A DNA stretch of 64,000 nucleotides from Dokdonia sinensis (GCF_003688895.1 NZ_REFV01000016.1:1-64000); one strand, 5' to 3'. Counted from the first letter of the stretch, positions 1 to 9,902 are shown. Notes: generated by a model not told the origin, from the sequence alone. A program made the numbers and translations.

Positions 1-1052
1 AGCCCGCCAAGGACATCCATCTCACGGCTGGTAAGATCAAAAACCTCAAGACCATCCCCGTCAAAATCACAAAGAGCATAGTCGTCAGGAGTGTCATTGG
101 GCATTGGGGTGTCTAGAACGATGAGCTGAAATTGCTCCGTACTAAAACAACCCGTTGCTGGGTCTTCAATTCTGGCAAAAAACAACTCTACATCTATTGT
201 ATTGTTTATATATCCGTCAAATCGCTCATTAGTATCTTGCTCTGCATCTATAAGGGTTGGATGGTAGGAAACGTTTAATAATGGATTGCCCCCTGTGATT
301 GCAGTATTTTGATCTGTGAGAATGAAAGGTGCAAAGCCATCATTGTCCAGGTCACAAACTTCTAAATCAGGTGGTGTATTTGATAAAGGATTAGGTGTTA
401 CTGTGAGTGTAAATGATGCTACCGCAAAACATTGCATTGGGTTTGCACCATATCCAGCATTATCAACACGTGCCCAAATAGTTTCGCCACCCGCAGATGG
501 ATATGATGCAGGAGTCATAATTTCGGCAATGTCATTTTCTGCATCTCCCATTGAGGTATGATAACTCACTCGAAACTGCATTCCATTTTGACCATTAAGA
601 ATGAGATTAAAGTTATCATTGAGATTAAAATTTGCTATACCGTCATTCCATTGTGCTGGAGTATCTCCAATAGTGCGATCACATAACTCGAGGTCTATAG
701 GCACACCTATGGACGGCGGATTGAAAAAGAGTATATCAATCTCGTCAGTTCCTGTCATCCCCATTGCATCTGTTACTATTACACGAACACGTTCAAGACC
801 ATCCATATCGTCAACGACTTGAATAGAAGACATATTTGTTCCAACATTGACGTACATCATACTGGAAAAATTAAACTGCTGCCATTGATACGTAAACGTG
901 GGATCATTGGCAACATTTAGTATGACACGGTCGCCACATACTTGGTCTGAACCATCTGGTGTGGTTATAACGGGTACTGGTTGCGCATACGCTTTCGCGA
1001 AAGCGGAAAACAACAATAAAAATATGGATAAAAAGAGTAGGTTTCTTTTCAT
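1..1052 (-). CDS. Large secreted surface protein, N-terminal part (runs off window)
   Basis: An open frame runs from an ATG at 1052 to the window edge (350 codons) without a stop, so the C-terminus lies outside. Residues 1-24 form a signal peptide (MKRNLLFLSIFLLLFSAF) ending in AFAKAYAQ. The AFAKA stretch is encoded by a copy of the dispersed palindrome. The mature part has repeated acidic modules of the type LEVCDLDNDG and YALCDFDGDG followed by F-I/D-L-T. This is the pattern of large Flavobacteriaceae adhesin-like proteins that often end in a type IX secretion (T9SS) type B sorting domain. That C-terminal domain cannot be seen here, so export by T9SS is inferred. The function is probably cell-surface adhesion or binding; no enzyme motif is visible. 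Confidence 0.75.
   Translation of the reverse strand, partial: MKRNLLFLSIFLLLFSAFAKAYAQPVPVITTPDGSDQVCGDRVILNVANDPTFTYQWQQFNFSSMMYVNVGTNMSSIQVVDDMDGLERVRVIVTDAMGMTGTDEIDILFFNPPSIGVPIDLELCDRTIGDTPAQWNDGIANFNLNDNFNLILNGQNGMQFRVSYHTSMGDAENDIAEIMTPASYPSAGGETIWARVDNAGYGANPMQCFAVASFTLTVTPNPLSNTPPDLEVCDLDNDGFAPFILTDQNTAITGGNPLLNVSYHPTLIDAEQDTNERFDGYINNTIDVELFFARIEDPATGCFSTEQFQLIVLDTPMPNDTPDDYALCDFDGDGLEVFDLTSREMDVLGG
991..1004. repeat. Dispersed palindrome GCTTTCGCGAAAGC
   Basis: Perfect 14-bp copy inside the signal peptide of the surface protein, read as AFAKA. Confidence 0.9.
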
Positions 1053-1218
1053 ATCGCAGTAGGTAAATTTTTTAATGGGCGCGCAAATATATACAAATGC
1101 GCTTAAAATCAGCCATAAATCCAATGACTAACGCAGGGATAACGGCTTTTAGAAGTAAATATTGAATGGACCGCTGATTTTTTGAGTTTTAATTTTATGT
1201 CCTGGCGATTAGACTTAG

Positions 1219-1226
1219 TACCTTTG
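1219..1226 (+). promoter_or_regulatory. -7 box of the nifU-like gene
   Basis: TACCTTTG matches the Bacteroidota -7 consensus TAnnTTTG and lies 17 nt before the ATG at 1244. No convincing -33 TTTG is seen at the usual spacing, so the call is moderate. Confidence 0.45.
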
Positions 1227-1243
1227 TGACAAAATTAAAATAA

Positions 1244-2146
1244 ATGGCAACCTTTTCTATTACCGTAGAGAGCACTACAAATAGTGCGATCAAAAAGTTT
1301 CAAGCAAATGAATTCTTGGTTAATCACAACAGCTACGAATTTAAGAATATTGACGAGGCTGGTAATTCACCACTAGCACAACAGCTATTTTACTTACCTT
1401 TTGTAAAGACGGTCTATATCGCTCAAAACTTTGTAGCTATAGAAAAGTACAATATCGTGGAGTGGATTGATATTCAAGATGAAGTCGCAAATCAAATTGA
1501 AGATTTTCTTAATGACAATGGAGTGATCATCATTGAGGATATTGCCGCCAAGAAAATTCCTGTAACGGTTTATGCGGAAGCAACCCCAAATCCGTCAACA
1601 CTTAAATTTGTGGCAAACAAGAAGCTTGTTACGGCTCCATTTGAGTTTAAAACTATAGACGACACAAAAGAAGCTCCTCTTGCAAAAGCATTGTTTAGTT
1701 TTCCTTTTGTTAAAGAAGTGTTTATGGACGAAAACTATGTTTCTGTCCAGAAGTATGAAATTGCAGATTGGGATGAGGTTGTTACCGAAACAAGAGAATT
1801 TATACGCAATTTTATACACGAAGGAAAAGAAATCGTGACAGCTGCACAACTACAAACTCCAAAGGAAGTAGAAGCAAAAGCAGAAATTGCTTTTGAAGGA
1901 CTGGATGATATCTCAAAAGAAATTGTAAATATCATTGAGGAGTACGTGAAGCCTGCAGTCGCTAGTGATGGTGGGAATATTATGTTTAAAAGCTATGATA
2001 AGAAAACGCAAAATGTTGCTGTCGTACTGCAAGGTGCCTGTAGTGGCTGCCCCTCCTCTACATTTACCCTTAAAAACGGTATAGAAAACATGCTTAAACA
2101 AATGCTCCCTGGAAAAATTAATATGGTTGAGGCCATAAACGGTTAA
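1244..2146 (+). CDS. NifU/Nfu family Fe-S cluster carrier
   Basis: A 300-residue protein with two Nfu N-terminal-type domains (about residues 4-95 and 106-190) followed by a NifU C-terminal domain (about 222-298). The C-terminal domain carries the cluster-binding motif CSGC, with cysteines at residues 266 and 269, in the context GACSGCPSSTFTLKNG. Proteins of this family hold a labile [4Fe-4S] cluster and pass it to apo-enzymes in the cytoplasm. The duplicated N-terminal domain is the usual architecture in Bacteroidota. The ATG at 1244 follows a good -7 box at 1219. The next gene (dodecin) starts 75 nt downstream in the same direction. Confidence 0.9.
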   Translation: MATFSITVESTTNSAIKKFQANEFLVNHNSYEFKNIDEAGNSPLAQQLFYLPFVKTVYIAQNFVAIEKYNIVEWIDIQDEVANQIEDFLNDNGVIIIEDIAAKKIPVTVYAEATPNPSTLKFVANKKLVTAPFEFKTIDDTKEAPLAKALFSFPFVKEVFMDENYVSVQKYEIADWDEVVTETREFIRNFIHEGKEIVTAAQLQTPKEVEAKAEIAFEGLDDISKEIVNIIEEYVKPAVASDGGNIMFKSYDKKTQNVAVVLQGACSGCPSSTFTLKNGIENMLKQMLPGKINMVEAING

Positions 2147-2221
2147 GTTATTCATAACCTTTTTTATTACTCTCTGATTATTTGTAACTTACAGTCTAAA
2201 TTTTTAACTAAAAACAAGATT

Positions 2222-2422
2222 ATGGCAGTATTAAAAGTTATAGAAGTACTAGCAAGTTCTGAGAATAGCTGGGAAGAAGCAGCGGCAAATGCACTCGCAC
2301 ACGCAAGTAAAAGTGTTAAAAACATCAAATCTCTTTATGTAAATGAGCAAAATGCAGTTGTCTCTGATGGAAAAATCAAGGAGTACCGTATGAATTGCAA
2401 GATTACATTTGAGGTTAAATAA
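2222..2422 (+). CDS. Dodecin family flavin-binding protein
   Basis: The 66-residue product has the full dodecin length and pattern: VLKVIEVLASSENSWEEAA at the N-terminus, then ANALAHASKSVKNI, and an ending of CKITFEVK. Dodecins assemble into hollow dodecamers that bind and buffer flavins (riboflavin/FMN/FAD) in the cytoplasm. The gene is followed at once by a hairpin plus a T-run (2449-2477), so transcription ends here. It could share the upstream nifU-like promoter. Confidence 0.88.
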   Translation: MAVLKVIEVLASSENSWEEAAANALAHASKSVKNIKSLYVNEQNAVVSDGKIKEYRMNCKITFEVK

Positions 2423-2448
2423 AAATCTCACAAAACTAAAAATCCAAA

Positions 2449-2477
2449 AGTCTCACGATATCGTGCGACTTTTTTTT
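2449..2477 (+). terminator. Intrinsic terminator after dodecin
   Basis: Inverted repeat AGTCTCACGAT/ATCGTGCGACT with one mismatch, followed by seven or more T residues. Confidence 0.8.
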
Positions 2478-2494
2478 GTTCGTATTTTTGACCT

Positions 2495-4612
2495 ATGAAA
2501 TTTTGCACCCACCTAATCGCGACCGTTACAGCCTTATTACTCTGGAGCTGTACCAATCAACCAAAAAATGAAGAAATGCACCCATATACTAATGCCTTAA
2601 TAGATGAGACTAGTCCTTACCTCTTGCAGCACGCGCATAACCCAGTAAATTGGAAACCGTGGAATGAAGAAACGCTGGCAGAAGCTAAAAAGGAAAACAA
2701 ACTATTACTTATCAGTATAGGCTATTCATCATGTCATTGGTGCCATGTTATGGAGCACGAGAGCTTTGAAGACACCCTAGTAGCAAAATTTATGAATGAA
2801 AATTTCATTAACATAAAAGTAGATAGAGAAGAACGTCCGGATGTGGATAACGTATATATGAATGCAGTACAACTCATTACAGGAAGAGGAGGCTGGCCAC
2901 TTAATGCTATTGCTCTACCCGACGGAAGACCTGTATGGGGCGGAACGTACTTCCCAAAGGATGACTGGGTAAATGCTTTAAGTCAAGTCTCGACAATTTA
3001 TAATGATGACCCAAACAAGTTAACCGAATACGCCGAGAAGCTCGCTTCTGGCCTAGAAACGCTAGATGTTGTAACTCCTAATCCCAATAAACCAAAGTTT
3101 GAACAAGAAACCCTAACGAAAGCGATCGAGAGCTGGGCAAGAACTTGGGATACTCGTCAAGGAGGGTTAAATCGTGCCCCTAAATTTATGATGCCCAGCA
3201 ACTATCATTTTCTTTTACGTTATGCCCAGCAAACGCAGGACGAGGAGCTTATGGAATATGTGAATACGACACTCGAGCAAATTGCCTTTGGCGGTGTAAA
3301 CGATCACATAGGAGGAGGCTTTGCTCGATATAGTACAGATATGAAATGGCACGTCCCTCACTTTGAAAAGATGTTATACGACAATGCGCAACTCGTAAGT
3401 CTTTATAGTGATGCGTATCTCGCAACAAAAAATGAGCTCTACAAAGAAACTGTATATGAAACGCTCGATTATGTTGCACGAGAAATGACCACAGAAGCAG
3501 GAAGTTTTTACAGCGCACTAGACGCAGATAGCCTCACCGAAGAAGGTGAGCTGGAAGAAGGAGCCTATTATGTTTGGACTAAACCCGAGTTACAGGAATT
3601 GCTGGGTGAGGATTTTCTCCTATTTTCTGAATATTATAATGTGAATGACTTTGGGAAGTGGGAGAATGAAAATTATGTCCTGATTCGGCAAGATAATGAC
3701 ATCTCATTTGTAGAGGAACACAACATTTCGCTTCAGGAGTTTAAGGAGAAGAAAAAACAATGGCGTGGGGAATTATTGCGCTTTCGCGAAAGCAAAAAAA
3801 GCAAACCTCGCCTCGATAATAAAGTTTTGACTGGCTGGAATGGATTGATGATAAAAGGTTATGCAGATGCCTACCGAGTATTCCAAGAGCCGAAATTCTT
3901 AAAAGCCGCGCTAAAAAATGCTGATTTTATAAAAAACAATATGTTGCGCAGTGATGGTGGCCTTAACCGAACCTTTGCAGCCGAAAAATCAAAGACTAAT
4001 GCCTACCTTGAAGATTATGCTGCTGTAATAGATGCATTTATAACCCTATTTGAAATAACTGCTGACACTCAATGGCTTGAAACCGCAAAAAGGCTAACAG
4101 ACTATACCTTTGAGCACTTTCATAATCCAGAAAATAACATGTTCTATTTTACCTCTAATGAGGATACTGGACTCGTCTCGAGAAATACAGAGTACTATGA
4201 CAATGTAATTCCGGCTTCAAACTCAATGATGGCAAAAAACATATTTACTTTATCGCACTATTATCTCAATCGTAATTATACAAATACCGCAGCGGCGATG
4301 CTCAATAACATCCAATCGGATATTGAGCGTAGTCCAACTAGTTTTAGCAATTGGATGGATCTGATGCTCAACTACACAAATCCTTACTATGAACTTGTGG
4401 TTGTTGGTCCTGATGCTATTAAGATTCTAAATGAGCTTAATAAAAACTACCTTCCCAACAAGCTCATCGCAGCAAGCACAAGTGCTAGTAAGCAAGAGAT
4501 CTTTGAAGGTCGATTTTTAGAAGGAGAAACATTAATATATGTGTGTGTGAACAATGCCTGTAAGCTCCCTGTAAGAACTGTAGGTGAAGCGCTCGCGCTT
4601 ATTGAGAATTAA
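2495..4612 (+). CDS. DUF255 thioredoxin-fold lipoprotein (YyaL/SSP411 family)
   Basis: This is a 705-residue protein. The N-terminus is a lipoprotein signal (ALLLWSC, lipobox Cys19), so the protein is probably anchored in an envelope membrane. Residues about 30-190 form the DUF255 thioredoxin-like domain with HNPVNWKPW and the redox motif CHWC (Cys80, Cys83) in [14 protein letters not shown]. The rest is the long helical-barrel region of this family, related to N-acylglucosamine epimerase-type (alpha/alpha)6 folds, with [20 protein letters not shown] and [13 protein letters not shown]. The exact substrate of the family is not established. A dispersed palindrome at 3780 encodes RFRES in a linker. 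Confidence 0.88.
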   Translation: MKFCTHLIATVTALLLWSCTNQPKNEEMHPYTNALIDETSPYLLQHAHNPVNWKPWNEETLAEAKKENKLLLISIGYSSCHWCHVMEHESFEDTLVAKFMNENFINIKVDREERPDVDNVYMNAVQLITGRGGWPLNAIALPDGRPVWGGTYFPKDDWVNALSQVSTIYNDDPNKLTEYAEKLASGLETLDVVTPNPNKPKFEQETLTKAIESWARTWDTRQGGLNRAPKFMMPSNYHFLLRYAQQTQDEELMEYVNTTLEQIAFGGVNDHIGGGFARYSTDMKWHVPHFEKMLYDNAQLVSLYSDAYLATKNELYKETVYETLDYVAREMTTEAGSFYSALDADSLTEEGELEEGAYYVWTKPELQELLGEDFLLFSEYYNVNDFGKWENENYVLIRQDNDISFVEEHNISLQEFKEKKKQWRGELLRFRESKKSKPRLDNKVLTGWNGLMIKGYADAYRVFQEPKFLKAALKNADFIKNNMLRSDGGLNRTFAAEKSKTNAYLEDYAAVIDAFITLFEITADTQWLETAKRLTDYTFEHFHNPENNMFYFTSNEDTGLVSRNTEYYDNVIPASNSMMAKNIFTLSHYYLNRNYTNTAAAMLNNIQSDIERSPTSFSNWMDLMLNYTNPYYELVVVGPDAIKILNELNKNYLPNKLIAASTSASKQEIFEGRFLEGETLIYVCVNNACKLPVRTVGEALALIEN
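3780..3793. repeat. Dispersed palindrome GCTTTCGCGAAAGC
   Basis: Perfect copy inside the DUF255 gene, read as RFRES just before a Lys-rich linker. Confidence 0.9.
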
Positions 4613-4620
4613 CAGAATTT

Positions 4621-4628
4621 TAGCTTTG
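4621..4628 (+). promoter_or_regulatory. Candidate -7 box for first mscS gene
   Basis: TAGCTTTG matches TAnnTTTG and lies 9 nt after the preceding stop and about 50 nt before the ATG at 4678. Confidence 0.4.
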
Positions 4629-4677
4629 AAAATTGTGGATTGTCTGTCTATCACGAGAATTTTGCAAAAAATAAAAA

Positions 4678-5517
4678 ATGAAAGAATTGAATAACTATCA
4701 AGAACATATAGACAATGCAATTAAGTGGATCTGGGATTTTATTCCCGGATTTATAAGTGCCGTGCTCCTACTTTTTATAGGTTTGTGGATTATTAGAGTT
4801 ATTAAACGTTTAGTCAATAAATTTTTTACAAAAAAGGACTATGAACCGACTTTAGAGAAGTTTATCGCAGATCTAGTAAACTGGACTCTTAAAATTATAC
4901 TATTCGTTTTAGTCATTACTCAAGTAGGGGTGCAAACGACCTCCCTAGTTGCTATAATTGGAGCTGCAGGACTTGCTATAGGACTTGCATTACAAGGTTC
5001 TCTCGCAAACTTTGCTGGTGGTGTTTTGATTTTGCTTTTAAAACCCTTTAAAGTGGGTGATTTTATAAAAGCCCAAGGCCAGGAAGGGACCGTAAAAGAA
5101 ATTTCAATATTTCAAACTAAGCTCAATACCTTTGGCAATCAACTTGCCGTGATTCCTAACGGAAAATTATCTAATGAGACTATTGTAAACTTTACTTCTG
5201 AAGGTATTCGTAAAGAAGCGCTTACTTGGGGCATTTCGTATGACAGTAATATCAAAGAAGCAAAAGATATCCTTCTTGCCCTTACAAATGAGCAAGAGAC
5301 GGTCATACAAGAAGAAGGCAAGTTCCCTATGATCGTAGTAACGGAGCTTGCAGATAGCAGTGTAAATCTCTCGTTGCGCTACTGGGCAAAAAATGAAGAT
5401 TTCTGGAATTTAAGGTGGCTTATACTTGAAGAAGGTAAGAAGAGAATAGAAGCTGCAGGAATCGTGATTCCTTTCCCTCAGCGAGACGTACATATGTATA
5501 CCGAAAACGTATCCTAA
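4678..5517 (+). CDS. MscS family mechanosensitive channel (copy 1)
   Basis: A 279-residue small-conductance mechanosensitive channel homologue. It has membrane segments around residues 22-42 and 70-115, including the pore-lining helix with GAAGLAIGLALQGSLANFAGGVLIL and the following LLKPFKVGDFI. The C-terminal cytosolic beta domain (about 120-275) contains IPNGKLSNETIVNF. Such channels open under membrane tension to release solutes on hypo-osmotic shock. A strong terminator follows at 5541, and a second mscS homologue lies directly downstream with its own promoter. The two look like an old tandem duplication. Confidence 0.92.
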   Translation: MKELNNYQEHIDNAIKWIWDFIPGFISAVLLLFIGLWIIRVIKRLVNKFFTKKDYEPTLEKFIADLVNWTLKIILFVLVITQVGVQTTSLVAIIGAAGLAIGLALQGSLANFAGGVLILLLKPFKVGDFIKAQGQEGTVKEISIFQTKLNTFGNQLAVIPNGKLSNETIVNFTSEGIRKEALTWGISYDSNIKEAKDILLALTNEQETVIQEEGKFPMIVVTELADSSVNLSLRYWAKNEDFWNLRWLILEEGKKRIEAAGIVIPFPQRDVHMYTENVS

Positions 5518-5540
5518 TCAGAAACTTAATTAATAAAAAA

Positions 5541-5563
5541 ATCCCGCTCCTCGCGGGATTTTT
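5541..5563 (+). terminator. Intrinsic terminator between mscS copies
   Basis: Perfect stem ATCCCGC/GCGGGAT with a 5-nt loop followed by six T residues; A-rich on the upstream side. Confidence 0.9.
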
Positions 5564-5565
5564 TG

Positions 5566-5596
5566 TTTGTGGTAATCTGAAATCTCTGTATCTTTT
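5566..5596 (+). promoter_or_regulatory. Promoter of second mscS gene
   Basis: TTTG at 5566-5569, a 19-nt spacer and TATCTTTT at 5589-5596 fit the Bacteroidota -33/-7 layout with one mismatch. The start codon is about 30 nt downstream. Confidence 0.5.
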
Positions 5597-5625
5597 TGGC
5601 TTTAATAGCAATACAACCTCATCAG

Positions 5626-6444
5626 ATGGAAAAATATCAAAAATACCTAGAGAACATTTCAGAGTACGTAACACTATATGGAATGCGTATCGTAGGAGCT
5701 ATTCTTACTTGGATTATAGGCTCTTGGATCATTAAAAAGGTCTCTAAGTTTATGCGCGCAAAAATGATTGCAAATAAACGTATAGATGATACGATGACTG
5801 GGTTTCTTGTGAGCCTCATCACATCTGCTCTTAAGATAATGCTCATCATCGCTATATTAGGTAACCTTGGACTAGACACAACACAGTTTGCAGCTATCCT
5901 AGCAGCCGCTGGTCTTGCGATTGGACTTGCCTTACAAGGATCCTTGAGTAACTTTGCAGGAGGAGTTCTTATCCTCTTTTTTAAACCGTTTAAAGTAGGA
6001 GATCTAATTGAAGCGCAAGGAGAGATAGGAACCGTAACAAATATTCAAATCTTTAAAACACGTATTACAACTCCGGACAATAAGGAAATCATAATACCCA
6101 ACGGATCACTATCTAATGGAAACATTGCAAATTATACGCAATTGGGAAGACTACGAGTAGACCTTACCATAGGTGTATCTTATGATGCAGATATCAAACA
6201 AACAAAAGAGGTTCTGCTAGGAGCTATGACTTCCCAAGAGAAGGTACTCTCAGATCCTGCGCCCTTTGTCGGAGTGGGCGAGCTTGCAGATAGTTCTGTA
6301 AATTTTGAGGTGCGGCCTTGGGCTAAGCCAGAGGATTATTGGGATGTATATTTCCAAACGATTGAGAACTGTAAACTAGCACTAGATGCTGCTGGGATTG
6401 AGATTCCTTATCCACATAGTGTTGAGATACACAAAGAAGGGTAA
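5626..6444 (+). CDS. MscS family mechanosensitive channel (copy 2)
   Basis: A 272-residue paralogue of the preceding channel. It shares the pore helix (AAAGLAIGLALQGSLSNFAGGVLIL), the FFKPFKVGDLIEAQGEIGTV hinge and IPNGSLSNGNI of the cytosolic beta domain. I chose the ATG at 5626 (MEKYQKYLENIS) rather than an upstream TTG, because it follows a promoter and aligns in length with copy 1. A terminator separates the two copies, so they are probably transcribed independently. The gene converges on tsaB with only 77 nt between their ends. Confidence 0.92.
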   Translation: MEKYQKYLENISEYVTLYGMRIVGAILTWIIGSWIIKKVSKFMRAKMIANKRIDDTMTGFLVSLITSALKIMLIIAILGNLGLDTTQFAAILAAAGLAIGLALQGSLSNFAGGVLILFFKPFKVGDLIEAQGEIGTVTNIQIFKTRITTPDNKEIIIPNGSLSNGNIANYTQLGRLRVDLTIGVSYDADIKQTKEVLLGAMTSQEKVLSDPAPFVGVGELADSSVNFEVRPWAKPEDYWDVYFQTIENCKLALDAAGIEIPYPHSVEIHKEG

Positions 6445-6498
6445 AATCCTAACCTAAGATTTCATTTCTTACTAATGCGGTAGAAGCTTGATTTTTTT

Positions 6499-6512
6499 GC
6501 TTTCGCGAAAGC
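6499..6512. repeat. Dispersed palindrome GCTTTCGCGAAAGC
   Basis: Perfect copy in the gap between the convergent mscS copy 2 and tsaB genes. Confidence 0.9.
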
Positions 6513-6521
6513 AAAAGAAAA

Positions 6522-7211
6522 CTATTTCTTCTTTGGTTTACCAGCGATAAAGTCTTTGAGATAGTAAGGCTCAAAATATGCGACGTCTTCAAAGTTTTGA
6601 TTTTCAAACTTCGCCCAAGCAATGTCACAAAGCTCCTTTGCAGAAGGAAGTTTGCCTGAAATAAATCGAGCATTAGCGTGCTTACAAACGGCAGCAAACT
6701 TTTCTACGCCATTACCTATAAAATGAACTACCCCATCATTTAAAAAGCTTGTAAAGCTTTCTTCCGTTAGGACTTGGGCTTGTGTCTTTCTTATTTGCTT
6801 GAATGAAGTATCATATACTGCGCTGTATACTTCCATCCTACGTGCGTCTAGCATTGGGATAATAAGATCACCCTTAGATGGAGTTGCTTGCAAGGCGAGC
6901 GCATCAAGTGTCGGTATAGAAATTAGAGGAATATCTAAGGCAAAGCACAATCCTTTTGCCGCAGAAACGCCTATACGTAATCCTGTATAGCTCCCAGGAC
7001 CTTTGCTTATGGCAATGGCGCTCAGGTCATTTTTGGAAATTTTAGCGAAAGCGAGCACCTCTTCGATATAAATATGCAAGCGTTCTGCGTGAGAGTATTT
7101 TACGTCATAATCCTCTTTGATGGCGACTTGTTTACCCCCAAAAGACAAAGCCACCGAACAATTTGTGGTGGCTGTCTCTAAACAAAGTATGTACTTCTTA
7201 TTGTTACTCAT
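6522..7211 (-). CDS. tsaB: tRNA threonylcarbamoyladenosine biosynthesis protein TsaB
   Basis: A 229-residue ASKHA-fold protein starting MSNNKKYILCLETATTNCSV. It has the TsaB hallmarks ILCLETAT, VKYSHAERLH and ISKGPGSYTGLRIGVSAAKGL. TsaB pairs with TsaD (with TsaE and TsaC elsewhere in the genome) to make the t6A modification at position 37 of ANN-decoding tRNAs in the cytoplasm. I chose the ATG at 7211. It overlaps the stop of the upstream adaptor gene by 8 nt, which implies translational coupling and makes tsaB the last gene of the efflux operon. The Lys-rich end (GKPKKK) is normal. Confidence 0.9.
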   Translation of the reverse strand: MSNNKKYILCLETATTNCSVALSFGGKQVAIKEDYDVKYSHAERLHIYIEEVLAFAKISKNDLSAIAISKGPGSYTGLRIGVSAAKGLCFALDIPLISIPTLDALALQATPSKGDLIIPMLDARRMEVYSAVYDTSFKQIRKTQAQVLTEESFTSFLNDGVVHFIGNGVEKFAAVCKHANARFISGKLPSAKELCDIAWAKFENQNFEDVAYFEPYYLKDFIAGKPKKK

Positions 7212-8490
7212 CTTCACTATCTCCAGCATCTCCTGGAGCCGATTCTTCTTTTATTTTATCACCGGTTTTAAGTGTTTTGGTAACCAACTTGTATGGTCCT
7301 GTAATGATTTCCTCCCCTTCTTCTAAACCAGATAAAATTTCAATATTTTCATCATTTTGTATACCTGTTTTTACAACACGGAGCTTTGCCTCATCTCCAT
7401 TACGCACAAAAACACATTCAAACTTTTCTTTATCTCCACCAATAGACTCGTTAGATTTTGACCCTCGTGTGCTACTCGTATCTGTTTTTATAGTAATAGC
7501 ACTTATAGGCGCAGCAATTACATTTTCTTTTCTCGTAGTCACTATATCTACAGTAGCAGTCATACCCGGTCGGAATGGAGAATAAGTTGCCTTCTTCCCC
7601 TCTAGAAGATCCTTATATGACTCCTCAAGAATACGAATTTTTACTTTAAAATTTGTTACTTGATCTGCCGTAAGAGTTGCCTCGGCAGAGTTTGCAATCT
7701 CGGTAACCTCTCCTTTAAACTGCTTTTTTAAATAAGCATCTACCTCTACAATGGCTTCATCTCCAACTGATATTTTTACAATATCATTTTCGTTTACGTC
7801 TACCTCAACCTCCATATTATTTAAGTTTGCAACACGTACAATCTCTGTACCTGCCATTTGTGCTGTTCCCACCACACGCTCCCCTAGCTCCACATTAAGC
7901 ATTGAGATTGTCCCATCACGTGGGGCAAAAATAGAAGTACGACCTAGATTATCTCTAGCTTGTTTTACCTGAGCTGCTACGCTTTGTACGTTAAAATATG
8001 CACTCTCACGATTTGCCTTAGCAATATCATATTCTGCTTGCGCACGCTCAAAATCTGCTTTTGAGATTACTCCTTTTTCGAACAAAGGTTTGTTACGTTC
8101 AAAGGTAAGTTTAGACTGATTTAAACTTGCCTCAGCCTGTGCAAGACCCGCTCGACTGTTTTGTAGCGCTGCTTGAGTCTGGCTTACAGCCGCTTGAACT
8201 AAATCAGGATTAATTCTTACTAGAAGGTCGCCTTTCTTTACATCCTGTCCTTCGACTATTGGGAGGTCTATAATTTCTCCAGAGACCTCTGAAGAGAGCT
8301 TCACCTCAACCTCTGGTTGTATTTTTCCAGTTGCCGCCACCGTTTCTGTAATAGTAGTGCGCTGTACTTTTTCTAATGAAACCTCCTTAGAGTTATCATT
8401 TTCTCCTAACAAGCCAGTAAACTTTGCCCCCAAGAGACCTAGAATTAATAGTACTGCGACAATCAGAATTATTTTTAGAGTTTTATTCAT
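7204..8490 (-). CDS. HlyD/MacA-type efflux periplasmic adaptor (second adaptor)
   Basis: A 428-residue membrane-fusion protein. It has an N-terminal membrane anchor (residues 5-27), a biotinyl-lipoyl-like part (VKLSSEVSGEIIDLPIVEGQDVKKGDLLVRI), a coiled-coil hairpin (about 105-185, with FEKGVISKADFERAQAEYDIAKAN) and beta-barrel and membrane-proximal domains. Adaptors of this type bridge an inner-membrane pump and a TolC channel across the periplasm. The gene follows tolC by 5 nt and overlaps tsaB. It is the second adaptor in the cluster. The acidic C-terminal tail (APGDAGDSEDE) is unusual but not diagnostic. Confidence 0.88.
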   Translation of the reverse strand: MNKTLKIILIVAVLLILGLLGAKFTGLLGENDNSKEVSLEKVQRTTITETVAATGKIQPEVEVKLSSEVSGEIIDLPIVEGQDVKKGDLLVRINPDLVQAAVSQTQAALQNSRAGLAQAEASLNQSKLTFERNKPLFEKGVISKADFERAQAEYDIAKANRESAYFNVQSVAAQVKQARDNLGRTSIFAPRDGTISMLNVELGERVVGTAQMAGTEIVRVANLNNMEVEVDVNENDIVKISVGDEAIVEVDAYLKKQFKGEVTEIANSAEATLTADQVTNFKVKIRILEESYKDLLEGKKATYSPFRPGMTATVDIVTTRKENVIAAPISAITIKTDTSSTRGSKSNESIGGDKEKFECVFVRNGDEAKLRVVKTGIQNDENIEILSGLEEGEEIITGPYKLVTKTLKTGDKIKEESAPGDAGDSEDE

Positions 8491-8495
8491 TTTGG

Positions 8496-9827
8496 TTAGA
8501 ATTTAAGCTCCGTAGCAGGTACACCGTAAAACAACTCGAGTACCTTAATACGGAAAATGTAATCATATTTAGAACGCGCCAGTTCGATCTGAGCGTTATC
8601 ATATCTTAATTTACTCTGACTAAAGTCAAAGGCATTTGTAAGTCCCACATCGTAACGATCTGTTGCATACTGATAGGCAAGCTCTTGGGACTCTACCGCA
8701 ATCCTTGCAGCCTCGTAACTCTCTTTTGCAGCCTTAACAGCTGTGTAAGCTTGATACACATTAGCCTCTAGGTCTAATCTGGCCTGTTGTACTGCAACCT
8801 CATTGCTTTGTACATTAATCTTGTTACGACGTATCCCGTTACGTACAGAAAAACCGTTTAAAATAGGTATGTTCAGACTGAGTCCATAGTTTATACCATC
8901 ATTATTATAAATCTGGGTTTCAAATGGTATATCTATAAAATCATTAGTAGTAAATCGCGTATCATATCCAAAAAATGCTGAAAGCGTAGGATACCTAGCC
9001 CCTTTACTTATCTGTAAATCTTTCTTGGCTAATTCTAAATTTTGCTCTGCAATTTTTACTTCAAAACGATTTGTTCTTGCACTATCTATGATCGTACCTA
9101 CTGGCAAGTCCAAAATCTCATCGCCGAACACATCATACACCCCATCTACAACATCAAACGCCTGATAATTATCTACAGCAAGTAATTGCGCGAGACTTAT
9201 TCTCGATAATTCTACCGCATTTTCTGCTGCCACTATACGTTGTCTCTCTGTTGCAGCAGTAGCTCTAATTTCTAGCAAATCGCCTTTAGGCAATACTCCT
9301 CCATCTACCAATTGCTGGGTGCGTTCAATTTGCTCGAGCGTTATTTCATTTTGCGCCTTAATAGTCTTTAAATTTTCCTTGTTTAGGATAATGTCTAAAA
9401 ATGCGTTAGAAACGAGTAAGGCAATATCATCCTTTGCTCTTGCCAAGTTAAATTCTGAAGCTACCCTGTTAAGATCTGCTCGTTGCAATTGTCGTAAATT
9501 CCTTAGACCATCAAAGAGAGTATACCCTAGATTAATTCCGCCAGTAGCATTAAGAGTGGTAACCGTTTGTGGCTGGTTTGTTACTGGGTTAAAACTCAGA
9601 CCTGTGTTTTCTGATACATTTGCTCTTGCATTTACATTAGGAACAAAATTTCCGATAGCATCAGACTTGTCTATTGTTGCATTTAAAAGCGCAAGTTCAG
9701 ATTGTTGTATAGTAATATTATTATCTAATGCATATTGTACACATTCCTGAAGTGTCCATTTTTTATCCTGCCCAAAAGTTACTGTGGCAAGCATTGCTGT
9801 GATACAAAATAATAGTGCTTTTTTCAT
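8496..9827 (-). CDS. TolC family outer-membrane efflux protein
   Basis: A 443-residue protein with signal peptide MKKALLFCITAMLATVTFGQ and the internally repeated TolC/OEP architecture. Each half carries long heptad-rich helices (for example VELSRISLAQLLAVDN and IELARSKYDYIFRIKVLELFYG), and WTLQECVQYALDNN is the typical N-terminal motif. TolC trimers form the outer-membrane duct of tripartite pumps. The gene sits between two adaptors: a terminator and a dispersed palindrome separate it from the upstream one, while only 5 nt separate it from the downstream one. Confidence 0.9.
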   Translation of the reverse strand: MKKALLFCITAMLATVTFGQDKKWTLQECVQYALDNNITIQQSELALLNATIDKSDAIGNFVPNVNARANVSENTGLSFNPVTNQPQTVTTLNATGGINLGYTLFDGLRNLRQLQRADLNRVASEFNLARAKDDIALLVSNAFLDIILNKENLKTIKAQNEITLEQIERTQQLVDGGVLPKGDLLEIRATAATERQRIVAAENAVELSRISLAQLLAVDNYQAFDVVDGVYDVFGDEILDLPVGTIIDSARTNRFEVKIAEQNLELAKKDLQISKGARYPTLSAFFGYDTRFTTNDFIDIPFETQIYNNDGINYGLSLNIPILNGFSVRNGIRRNKINVQSNEVAVQQARLDLEANVYQAYTAVKAAKESYEAARIAVESQELAYQYATDRYDVGLTNAFDFSQSKLRYDNAQIELARSKYDYIFRIKVLELFYGVPATELKF

Positions 9828-9902
9828 AATCCTGATTGATGTCCAATATGACTATTGAATCTGTTTTATGTTACAATAAATGTTAATTATTTTTTTGAGT
9901 CC

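Noticed and set aside
7163-7585. 140-codon plus-strand frame opposite the adaptor/tsaB genes
   Set aside because: It lies wholly antisense to two well-recognised genes and has no family-like features.
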